NCBI GenBank assembly: GCA_964456445.1
Contig: CAYWBI010000166.1
Location: forward strand, 1 to 8,299
Length of the DNA stretch: 8,299 nt
Direction of reading: 5' to 3'
From: CAYWBI01 sp964456445
Lineage (GTDB): Bacteria; Calditrichota; Calditrichia; Calditrichales; J004
Part shown: piece by piece, positions 1 through 6,021 of the stretch
Numbering within the stretch: position 1 is the stretch's first letter
Layout: the number at the start of each line of letters is the position of its first letter
Program-made: the position numbers and the translations under genes
The notes under the pieces: generated by a model
Told to the model about the DNA's origin: nothing
What the model saw: the letters and a program-made list of their open reading frames with translations, nothing else
Database searches by the model: none

Positions 1-160
1 TCTGAATTTTCTTTCTATCTAAGTATTTACCCACACAAAACCCAGTAGAGCCTAAAATTTTAAATATTCAAATGCATAACGATTGAAGAGTCTAATTGAG
101 AATTATTTAAATGTAACTTAGACATGACAATATTTATGGTCTGAAATATTCAACAGATAG

Positions 161-189
161 TTGCAACCAAATAAATAAAACATTAAGAT
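161..189 (+). promoter_or_regulatory. Candidate sigma-70 promoter for the GTPase operon
   Basis: TTGCAA at 161-166 and TAAGAT at 184-189 are separated by 17 bp, each matching four of six consensus bases. The whole 1-256 stretch is very AT-rich, so chance matches are common; TTGAAG at 83-88 is a weaker alternative. I see no GG-N10-GC sigma-54 element here, unlike the two downstream promoters. Apart from a 10-bp direct repeat (AAATATTCAA at 62-71 and 144-153), I recognise nothing else in 1-256. Confidence 0.3.
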
Positions 190-256
190 ATATCTTTCTA
201 ACTATATTCCAATTTAATTATTTTATCACACATTAATCTTGTAATAAGGATATTGT

Positions 257-610
257 ATGAGTAATACAAACGATATTTCCCAAATCCGTCAACTGATCTT
301 TGGTGAAGAGATGGCCAAATTTGCAGATCGCTTTAAAACCCTGGATGATCGTTTTGCAAAGATGGATGAACAAGTCCGGCAAATATTGTCACAGATGGCC
401 GTGGATAGGGAGAACAATCAAAGTGCAAGCAAAAATTTGGGTAATAATTTAGAAAAAGCGATGGCTTCAATAGAAAACCAGGTCACTGCCCTGAAGGATG
501 AGTTGGTTTCCCGGTTGGAGACCCTGCAGGACTCAAAAGCCGCACGCAACGATCTGGCCAAAATGTTCAGTAATCTGGCCACTCAGCTTAAAGACAACAA
601 GGACAAATAG
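257..610 (+). CDS. Small coiled-coil protein, first gene of the GTPase operon
   Basis: A 117-aa charged, almost wholly helical protein with no signal peptide, membrane segment or cysteine, so probably cytoplasmic. Residues 15-50 and 60-110 show heptad-like spacing of hydrophobic residues among Lys, Glu, Asp and Gln, which predicts a coiled coil. The start is supported by AAGGA at 246-250, six bases before the ATG. It ends eight bases before the OmpA-domain gene, so the two are probably co-transcribed and coupled. From memory, short coiled-coil genes beginning with a similar IRQLxFGE segment occur beside related OmpA/GTPase genes in other bacteria; I could not check this. A scaffold or adaptor between the GTPase and the membrane protein is inference. 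No enzymatic motif is visible. I am confident that it is a real gene but not of its role. Confidence 0.85.
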   Translation: MSNTNDISQIRQLIFGEEMAKFADRFKTLDDRFAKMDEQVRQILSQMAVDRENNQSASKNLGNNLEKAMASIENQVTALKDELVSRLETLQDSKAARNDLAKMFSNLATQLKDNKDK

Positions 611-618
611 TTTCTGTC

Positions 619-2328
619 ATGGTTGATCCCAAGGTACAAGACACCTCTCCCGATGCGCTGGATAAATTAAAATCGATCCTGCTCAATGCAGAGAAAGAAC
701 GTCTTTCACAGCTTGAGACAGAAGTGCATGATCTTTATTCCCAACTTGCGGATAAAGAACGTTTATTGGAAACTCTGGACCCGATTATTGCGGATTTACT
801 TTATAAAAAAATCATGGAATCCAGAGACGTGATGGCAGAGGCGCTTGCACCGGTGATGGGCGGCGCCCTGCGGGCACAAATCGCCGAGGCCAAGGATGAC
901 ATTGCCGACGCGCTTTATCCCGTTATTGGCTCGGCTGTTCGTAAATCGGTATCCGAAGCAATGAAAAATTTATTGCAGGCGATCAATGAGCGTATCGATA
1001 ATATCGTAAACAAAAGTTTCCGCTTAGGCAAAAAAATCGATTCAGCAACCCTTTTAAGGGAGTCAATACCATTTCAACTTGAACAGGTTTTTCTTATTCA
1101 TCGGGAAACCGGCATCCTGCTTGCACATTCTTCATATGATCAGGGAGAAACCGGGAACGAAGATATTATCAGTGGTATGCTTACTGCTATACGTGAATTT
1201 TCAAAAACAGCCTTCTCCAATGATGAAAATGCTTTATATGAGATTCAATATCAAAACCTGCAAATTATCATTGAAGATGGAAAATATGCATATCTGGCAT
1301 TTGTAGTCTCTGGTAACCCGGGCATAAAGCTTCAGGATATTATCAAAGATTTTGAACATAAACTGCACCTGCGTTTTTATAAAGATTTACGGGCCTTTCA
1401 AGGGGAAACCCAACCATTTAAGGAGGCCGACAGCCTGCTTTCGGGATTTGTCCAATCGGTAAATGAACCCCTGATTCAGGACGCTCTGGCATTAAAAAAA
1501 GACAGACACTCATCATCAAAAGGGCTTCTGGTTCTAATAACTCTTATGTTAATTGTTATTGCCACATTTATCTTTTGGCCAAAATCAAGAGATAATTCTG
1601 CCAGACTTACCCAACTGATCGAACACTTTCAACAAAGGCCAGGCTCATTTTTTACCATGAAGCGATTGGATAACAAAGTCGTTCTTTCTGGTCAGATTTT
1701 TGAACAGGACCGAAAAAAACTCATTCAGGCTCTTGACTCTCTTGATTTTGACGTAAATAATTCCCAGCTATTTATTTTACCATCTCAGGAAATATTGCAA
1801 AAGAATCTTCGGAGTGTGGAACGTGAACTTGGTTTAGCCACTACGATGACTGTAATTATCGATTCGCAAAAAATTGATCTCGTCGGAACCGTTCCAACCC
1901 GGGAAATCCAATACAGCGTGGCACGGTTATTTGCACAAAGATCATCGCTGCCCCTATTGTGGAATCATATCAAAGTTCAACCGATAAGCGTACTGACTAA
2001 TGCGGAATTAAAAAAATATACACTGTACTTCGCCCCCAATTCCACACTTCTGAATGCTGAAAACCGGCAACTTTTGTCAAGGTTACTATTGGTCTTAAAA
2101 AATAGTAACTTTAAAAAACTTATCATTCGGGGTACCGCCGATTCCGACGGTTCAAAAATAAGAAACAGGAAACTGGCGCTTGACCGGGCCCGAATGGTGC
2201 GGGACTATCTGATAAAAAACAATTTTCAAAAAGACAAAATCCAAGTGAGGGCACAGGTATTCACTTCCAACAAGAAAGCAAAGGGGTACCTTTCCCTGCG
2301 GCGTGCAGACTTTAATATAGAGGAATAA
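619..2328 (+). CDS. Trans-envelope protein: helical repeats, longin/roadblock-like, TM, BON-like, OmpA C-terminal domain
   Basis: A 569-aa protein. Residues 10-135 are helical and hold three tandem 23-residue repeats (46-114). Residues 150-262 alternate strands and helices (QVFLIHRETGILL, a helix at 182-199, strands at 207-231) in a way that suggests a longin/roadblock fold. One hydrophobic helix lies at 302-320, preceded by Lys/Arg and without a cleavable signal, so the N-terminal half should be cytoplasmic and the rest periplasmic. Residues 342-385 and 405-450 resemble BON units (VVLSGQI, IDLVGTV). Residues 466-569 form an OmpA/MotB domain: GTADSDG and NRKLALDRAR keep the Asp and Arg that bind diaminopimelate, but the usual GHTD is GTAD. 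It probably tethers to peptidoglycan and meets the downstream GTPase on its cytoplasmic side (inference). The ATG has no good Shine-Dalgarno; AAGGA lies 15 bases away, so coupling with the upstream gene is likely. Confidence 0.88.
   Translation: MVDPKVQDTSPDALDKLKSILLNAEKERLSQLETEVHDLYSQLADKERLLETLDPIIADLLYKKIMESRDVMAEALAPVMGGALRAQIAEAKDDIADALYPVIGSAVRKSVSEAMKNLLQAINERIDNIVNKSFRLGKKIDSATLLRESIPFQLEQVFLIHRETGILLAHSSYDQGETGNEDIISGMLTAIREFSKTAFSNDENALYEIQYQNLQIIIEDGKYAYLAFVVSGNPGIKLQDIIKDFEHKLHLRFYKDLRAFQGETQPFKEADSLLSGFVQSVNEPLIQDALALKKDRHSSSKGLLVLITLMLIVIATFIFWPKSRDNSARLTQLIEHFQQRPGSFFTMKRLDNKVVLSGQIFEQDRKKLIQALDSLDFDVNNSQLFILPSQEILQKNLRSVERELGLATTMTVIIDSQKIDLVGTVPTREIQYSVARLFAQRSSLPLLWNHIKVQPISVLTNAELKKYTLYFAPNSTLLNAENRQLLSRLLLVLKNSNFKKLIIRGTADSDGSKIRNRKLALDRARMVRDYLIKNNFQKDKIQVRAQVFTSNKKAKGYLSLRRADFNIEE
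754..960 (+). repeat. Three tandem 23-residue protein repeats
   Basis: Residues 46-68, 69-91 and 92-114 of the OmpA-domain protein align without gaps. Each starts with a charged pair (KE, RD, KD) and has Leu, any residue, Pro, then Ile/Val and Ile/Met at positions 8-12 (LDPII, LAPVM, LYPVI). Each ends in a basic-hydrophobic-acidic helix (IMES, IAEA, VSEA). The second and third are most alike. The repeats are diverged at DNA level, so this is an old protein repeat, probably a helical array, rather than a recent duplication. Confidence 0.75.
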
Positions 2329-2329
2329 T

Positions 2330-2839
2330 ATGTCTCTGATCAAAAAGAAAATTTGTTTGCTTGGCGATGTTGGTGTTGGCAAAACAAGCCTGATTCGCCG
2401 TTTTGTAGATGATATATTTGATGATTCTTATCTTTCGACCATCGGGGTAAAAGTTTCCCAGAAAAAAATTACATTGCAAAACGCTCAGGAAACATTACTT
2501 ATGATTTGGGACATTGAGGGTTTTAATTCAAAATTGAATATGAACAGTAATTACTTTATAGGCGCTTCGGGGGCTATAATCGTTGCCGATCTTACCCGTT
2601 TGGAAACAATAGATGTGCTTGGAGCGATAATTACCGGTTTTAAAAAAATCAACCCACAGGCTACTATCATGCTTGCAGGAAATAAAACAGATATTATAAA
2701 CCCGAAACACCCCGGGACTACGTTATTTAAAAGCACAGTTGAAACGCTGGGTTTAACGGCCCTATTTACCAGTGCCAAAACCGGGGAAAACGTAGAAACT
2801 TGTTTTTGCCAACTCACACAAAAGATAATCTCCGCTTGA
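2330..2839 (+). CDS. Rab/Ras-like small GTPase
   Basis: A 169-aa single-domain GTPase of usual Ras-superfamily size. Motifs in order: G1 GDVGVGKT at 12-19; switch I with G2 Thr37 in YLSTIGVK, very Rab-like; G3 WDIEGF at 60-65; G4 NKTD at 118-121; G5 TSAK at 147-150. Hydrophobic strands (IMLAGNKTD, GAIIVADLTR) fit the Rab core. Switch II is unusual: the DTAGQ of Rab proteins is DIEGF here, so Phe65 stands where the catalytic Gln would be. There is no C-terminal Cys motif for prenylation and no membrane segment, so any membrane recruitment should come from a partner. The likely partner is the preceding protein, whose longin/roadblock-like domain resembles folds that bind small GTPases. GAGGA at 2320-2324 sits five bases before the ATG, one base after the upstream stop. 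The family call is firm; the pathway is inferred. Confidence 0.93.
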   Translation: MSLIKKKICLLGDVGVGKTSLIRRFVDDIFDDSYLSTIGVKVSQKKITLQNAQETLLMIWDIEGFNSKLNMNSNYFIGASGAIIVADLTRLETIDVLGAIITGFKKINPQATIMLAGNKTDIINPKHPGTTLFKSTVETLGLTALFTSAKTGENVETCFCQLTQKIISA

Positions 2840-4173
2840 TGGAACTTCTAAATCAAATACTTTCGCGTACAGATTGTGCCTATGCGCTTACGGACGATCG
2901 CCTGACGATTATGGTTTATAGCAATTCATTTACCGGCCTCAATATGTCTGGAACCAGTTTGAAGGGAAAAAATATTTGCGATATTGTCCCTGAATTTATT
3001 GGTCTGGAAAGCACTTTTACCAAAATAAGTTCGCAGAAAGCGCCCGCTTTAACCTTACCATTTATAAATAAAAATGACACTGTTTACACATGTACAATTG
3101 AGCATTGTGAAAATAAAAAAGGCGGCCTATTGATTACCTTTTGTGATGTCAGTTCATACACAGCTTTAAAACAACAAATCGTCCAGAAAGAAAATGAAAT
3201 ACACATTTTAAAAGCCCGCCTAAACACCAAAAGCAAACAGGCCGCATCCAGCATAATTGGCAATAGTCCTTCAATCACGAAGCTAAAAGAAATAATTCCA
3301 CGTATCGCTCAGATAAATGCGTCCAGCATTTTACTTGAAGGCGAAACCGGAACGGGAAAGAGCATGCTGGCATCGGTTATCCATAATGCTTCCCCCAATG
3401 CAGAAATGCCGTTTGTGGAGATTAATTGTGCATCCATTCCCGAAACCTTGCTTGAAGCAGAGTTATTCGGAGCGGTAAAAGGCGCATACACCAACGCTGC
3501 AACGGACCGTATCGGACTTATTGAATCTGCCGATGGCGGGACCCTTTTTCTCGATGAGATCGGAGAGCTTCCGTTAAACCTGCAAGCCAAATTATTATCA
3601 TTTTTAGAAACCCGAAAGTTCCGGCCACTTGGAAGCAATAAAGAAAAAAAGGTTCAACTACGATTGATCACCGCTACAAACAAAAACCTGGAAAATGAAG
3701 TAGAAGAAGGGTCCTTTCGCGAAGACCTCTTTTATCGCCTGAGTATCGTGCCCATAAAAATGACGCCGCTACGGAATATGGGCGATGATGTACTGCTGCT
3801 GGCAGAATTTTTTATCGATCAGTTTAACCGCTCATTTAAAAAGCGGGTTAAGGGACTTGCTTCATCCGCGCAAGATAAACTGCGTCAGCATAGTTGGCCT
3901 GGAAATGTCCGTGAGCTAAGCAATTGTATAGAACAAACCATGATTTTCAAAGACACCGGCCTTATCCAGGCGGACGATATACTTCTTAGAAATATAAAAA
4001 GTAATGTCATTTTTTCCCTACCTGATGAAGGTGTAAATTTGGAAGAATTGGAAAAAAACTTTATAGTCTCCGCACTAAATAAATCCCGGGGTAATAAAAC
4101 CAAAGCGGCCAAACTCCTGGGTTTGTCACGAGACACACTGCGTTATCGATTGGAAAAATTCAAGCTCGAATAG
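2839..4173 (+). CDS. Sigma-54-dependent transcriptional activator: PAS, AAA+, Fis-type HTH
   Basis: A 444-aa bacterial enhancer-binding protein. Residues 8-105 look like a PAS sensor followed by a linker helix (106-133); there is no receiver domain. The AAA+ core (about 138-370) has Walker A GETGTGKS at 168-175, Walker B GGTLFLDE at 233-240, sensor I ITATN at 277-281 and arginine fingers in FREDLFYRL (293-301). The sigma-54-contacting loop at 215-220 reads GAYTNA rather than GAFTGA. A Fis-type helix-turn-helix occupies about 416-444 (KTKAAKLLGLSRDTLRYRLE). I chose the ATG at 2839 because it overlaps the GTPase stop as TGATG; an in-frame ATG at 2800 would add 13 residues that fit the family poorly. 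It should activate RNA polymerase-sigma-54, probably at the two -24/-12 promoters just downstream. Coupling to the GTPase suggests that they act in one pathway (inference). Confidence 0.92.
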   Translation: MELLNQILSRTDCAYALTDDRLTIMVYSNSFTGLNMSGTSLKGKNICDIVPEFIGLESTFTKISSQKAPALTLPFINKNDTVYTCTIEHCENKKGGLLITFCDVSSYTALKQQIVQKENEIHILKARLNTKSKQAASSIIGNSPSITKLKEIIPRIAQINASSILLEGETGTGKSMLASVIHNASPNAEMPFVEINCASIPETLLEAELFGAVKGAYTNAATDRIGLIESADGGTLFLDEIGELPLNLQAKLLSFLETRKFRPLGSNKEKKVQLRLITATNKNLENEVEEGSFREDLFYRLSIVPIKMTPLRNMGDDVLLLAEFFIDQFNRSFKKRVKGLASSAQDKLRQHSWPGNVRELSNCIEQTMIFKDTGLIQADDILLRNIKSNVIFSLPDEGVNLEELEKNFIVSALNKSRGNKTKAAKLLGLSRDTLRYRLEKFKLE

Positions 4174-4204
4174 ACATCGTGCGAAATCCCCCAGCCATGG
4201 GGCA
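4174..4204 (+). promoter_or_regulatory. Candidate activator site (ACATCG-N18-TGGGGCA)
   Basis: ACATCG at 4174-4179 and TGGGGCA at 4198-4204 recur in the same order, at nearly the same spacing, upstream of the second sigma-54 promoter (4908-4936). The first word starts 114 bp before the -24 element, a normal distance for an enhancer site. The 3' part overlaps a weak terminator-like hairpin, so the GC-rich element may instead be terminator. Confidence 0.35.
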
Positions 4205-4219
4205 TAAGCCCTTCTTTTT
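4200..4219 (+). terminator. Weak candidate terminator after the four-gene operon
   Basis: GGGC (4200-4203) and GCCC (4208-4211) can pair across an ATAA loop, followed by TTCTTTTT. The stem is only four base pairs, so termination would be partial. An alternative pairing is CCCC (4189-4192) with GGGG (4199-4202). Confidence 0.35.
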
Positions 4220-4287
4220 CGATATTTATACATCCCAACCAACCTATTAATCCATATAGTAAGCCTTTTTATCCTGTTCCTGTAATA

Positions 4288-4303
4288 TGGCATGTCATTT
4301 GTA
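4288..4303 (+). promoter_or_regulatory. Sigma-54 (-24/-12) promoter of the 178-aa gene
   Basis: TGGCATG-TCAT-TTGTA matches the sigma-54 consensus TGGCACG-N4-TTGCA with correct spacing between the GG and -12 elements, except that the -12 dinucleotide is GT rather than GC. Transcription would start near 4314, about 30 bases before the ATG. The same TGGCATGT core is found at 5009, which strengthens both calls. The gene for a sigma-54 activator lies immediately upstream. Confidence 0.6.
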
Positions 4304-4343
4304 TTTGCATCGGTATAAACACTAAAATTGTGCAGGAAAGTGT

Positions 4344-4880
4344 ATGAACAGAGAATGGACCTGCTCGGCGGATTGTTTCAATAGCGTCGAATTGGTTAAG
4401 TCATTATCAAGCTATTTTTCAGAAAGAGAATCTCACTGGGTAACTTTATCAAAACATCGGTTGTTGAATCTCGCTGAGAATATTTCTGTTTTAATAAAAA
4501 ACAGATATCTGAATAGTGATATCCTTTTTTTAGAGTTATGGAACAGTTACAATCCAAAACTTCAATTATTAGCGATTCATCTAATTCCATATACCATGCG
4601 TAATTTAACAGTTGATCAGAAAGTAATCTTACTAAGTGCAATCCAAACTATGGAGATAGACAATACAGGTATTCTTTTCGCCCTCAAGTTATCCGAAGCC
4701 TATGACACGGAAAATAGCCAGTGGCAATCATTTTTACATGGGCTATCTTCTTTAGATATGGAAATATCTCAAAGGGTTAACCATACATTGCATGGCTTAT
4801 TGATCCTTGCGGACAAAATATCCAACAAAGCTTACACAACATTAAAATATATTTCATTGAATCGTAAACAAGTCGGTTGA
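4344..4880 (+). CDS. Unrecognised helical protein, probably sigma-54 regulated
   Basis: A 178-aa protein that I do not recognise. It appears all-helical and soluble: there is no signal peptide or membrane span. Several amphipathic helices rich in Leu, Ile, Ser and Asn occur at roughly 35-55, 57-68, 70-86, 91-102, 107-120 and 140-175; the pattern could be HEAT-like, but no repeat is clear enough to claim. Cys7 and Cys11 are the only cysteines. AGGA at 4334-4337 is six bases before the ATG, and a sigma-54 type promoter precedes it, so it is probably a dedicated target of the activator encoded just upstream. It is separated from the kinase gene by a second sigma-54 promoter. Coding is supported by length, start signals and promoter, not by homology. 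Confidence 0.72.
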   Translation: MNREWTCSADCFNSVELVKSLSSYFSERESHWVTLSKHRLLNLAENISVLIKNRYLNSDILFLELWNSYNPKLQLLAIHLIPYTMRNLTVDQKVILLSAIQTMEIDNTGILFALKLSEAYDTENSQWQSFLHGLSSLDMEISQRVNHTLHGLLILADKISNKAYTTLKYISLNRKQVG

Positions 4881-4907
4881 AAAAGTATAAAAGCTTAATA
4901 TTTGAGG

Positions 4908-4936
4908 ACATCGGGGTATGCTACGGATGTGGGGCA
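4908..4936 (+). promoter_or_regulatory. Candidate activator site (ACATCG-N16-TGGGGCA)
   Basis: ACATCG at 4908-4913 and TGGGGCA at 4930-4936 repeat the arrangement seen at 4174-4204. The first word lies 101 bp before the -24 element of the kinase promoter. ACATC (4908-4912) and GATGT (4926-4930) form an inverted repeat, as expected for a dimeric Fis-type protein. TGGGG-N7-CCCCA (4930-4946) is a further dyad, which could alternatively be a weak hairpin ending the upstream transcript. Confidence 0.38.
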
Positions 4937-5008
4937 AACCACCCCATTTATCAAGTATAGAAAAGAGAATAAACCTTGAAACCGGTGCTGTAAAGTACTA
5001 CTAAGTTT

Positions 5009-5024
5009 TGGCATGTACTTTGCT
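5009..5024 (+). promoter_or_regulatory. Sigma-54 (-24/-12) promoter of the histidine kinase gene
   Basis: TGGCATG-TACT-TTGCT is a near-perfect sigma-54 element, with GG and GC twelve bases apart. The predicted transcription start is near 5035, followed by an A-rich start and a leader of about 43 bases to the ATG at 5078. The core is shared with the promoter at 4288. Confidence 0.8.
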
Positions 5025-5064
5025 TTTAGCAGAAAAAAAATGTGGATATAACTGCTTTTCATTT

Positions 5065-5071
5065 AAAGGAG
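5065..5071 (+). promoter_or_regulatory. Ribosome binding site that sets the kinase start
   Basis: AAAGGAG lies six bases before the ATG at 5078. The longer in-frame GTG at 5042 would sit only about seven bases after the predicted sigma-54 transcription start and has no Shine-Dalgarno, so 5078 is the better start. Confidence 0.8.
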
Positions 5072-5077
5072 AAGTGC

Positions 5078-5812
5078 ATGATGGTACAAGAAATGGATAA
5101 CTCTATTATAACAAATTTAAAACTGAACTCATCGCCTAACTCCATAAGTAATTCTGTAAAAGGAATTGCCCATGACCTACGCAACATGTTGAGTGCAATC
5201 CATGGCTATCTGCAATTACTGGAAGATGATATTAAAACTGAAAGCTCAGGGCATAGTTACTTAGTTAATGCAAAGATTTCAACTGAGCTGGCCCTAAATT
5301 TAAATCGGAGATTATTACAACCCGAGGCACAATCCCCCTTATATATTAAACCGGGGGAATCAATAAAAGATATAGCAGAATCGATCCTTGGCGGGACACA
5401 TATCGAATGGAGTTATACTGGATATCAGGATTTAAGTAATTTGTTTATCGATAAACTGTTATTTGAGCGGGTGTTGGAAAATATATTAAGTAATTCCGTA
5501 AAAGCGATGGCCGGGAGAGGAAAAATTTCCATTTCTGCATGCAATATAGCCCAGGGCAATACAATCGTTCATGAATTAGATGACCAGCCGTATCTACAAA
5601 TTTCTATTATTGATGATGGGCCCGGCATGGATCCTTTTCAACTTGAAAAACTGAAAGAACAAAAATACGATTTTAACAATATCAATCAAGGGATGGGGTT
5701 GGTTATTATAGAGGAAATCATGAAAGCTTTGGATGGCTATATTGAGATGGCCTCCCAGCAAGATTATGGGACCCGAACAACACTTTATCTGCCCATAAAA
5801 AAAATGCACTAA
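5078..5812 (+). CDS. Soluble histidine kinase without sensor domain
   Basis: A 244-aa sensor-kinase core. The phospho-accepting H-box is GIAHDLRNMLSAIHG with His32; the ATPase has an N-box ENILSNSVKAM (134-144, Asn139), G1 box DDGPGMD (179-185), G2 box QGMGLVII (204-211) and the closing strand GTRTTLYLP (231-239). The first 27 residues are too short for a sensor, and there is no transmembrane helix, so it is a cytoplasmic kinase that must be controlled by a partner. No receiver-domain protein is encoded in the window, and the nearby activator lacks a receiver, so its phosphorylation target is unknown. The start at 5078 follows a strong ribosome site and a sigma-54 promoter. It could feed back on the activator pathway or drive an unlinked response regulator; both are inference. 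A strong terminator follows 64 bases after the stop. Confidence 0.9.
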   Translation: MMVQEMDNSIITNLKLNSSPNSISNSVKGIAHDLRNMLSAIHGYLQLLEDDIKTESSGHSYLVNAKISTELALNLNRRLLQPEAQSPLYIKPGESIKDIAESILGGTHIEWSYTGYQDLSNLFIDKLLFERVLENILSNSVKAMAGRGKISISACNIAQGNTIVHELDDQPYLQISIIDDGPGMDPFQLEKLKEQKYDFNNINQGMGLVIIEEIMKALDGYIEMASQQDYGTRTTLYLPIKKMH

Positions 5813-5876
5813 AAAAATACCGGGGAGGAGGCGTCGCCTTAATTAACTGAAGAAGTACAGACACTTCTCCCTTTAC

Positions 5877-5911
5877 GATGCCGGGCTGTGGGGACAACCC
5901 GGCATCTTTTT
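5877..5911 (+). terminator. Rho-independent terminator of the kinase gene
   Basis: GATGCCGGG (5877-5885) pairs perfectly with CCCGGCATC (5898-5906) over a 12-base loop, followed by TTTTT at 5907-5911. The loop may be tightened by TGT/ACA pairing. It acts on plus-strand transcripts; the minus-strand side lacks a U-run. Confidence 0.88.
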
Positions 5912-6021
5912 ATGGCTTACCTAAATCAACTCCCCCTGCCGCGTGGTTCTTCCCGGATTTATGCTCGGATCAAATTTAAAGTTCGCTCTTACAAAACCGG
6001 AACCAAAAAGAACAATATATA

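Noticed and set aside
62..153. AAATATTCAA direct repeat as an operator or attachment site
   Set aside because: Ten-base AT-rich repeats are expected by chance in this AT-rich stretch, and nothing mobile is nearby.
2800..2838. Upstream ATG for the activator giving 13 extra residues
   Set aside because: It lies within the GTPase coding end with no Shine-Dalgarno, whereas ATG 2839 forms a standard TGATG coupling junction.
3309..3638. Minus-strand 109-codon open frame within the activator gene
   Set aside because: It is a shadow of the AAA+ core, whose Walker motifs fix the plus-strand reading.
4926..4950. GGGGCAAACCACCCC resembles the GGGCAAACC segment of a class I cyclic-di-GMP riboswitch
   Set aside because: The rest of that riboswitch (second stem with its tetraloop receptor and the conserved 3' part) is absent, and the segment lies upstream of the kinase promoter rather than in its leader.
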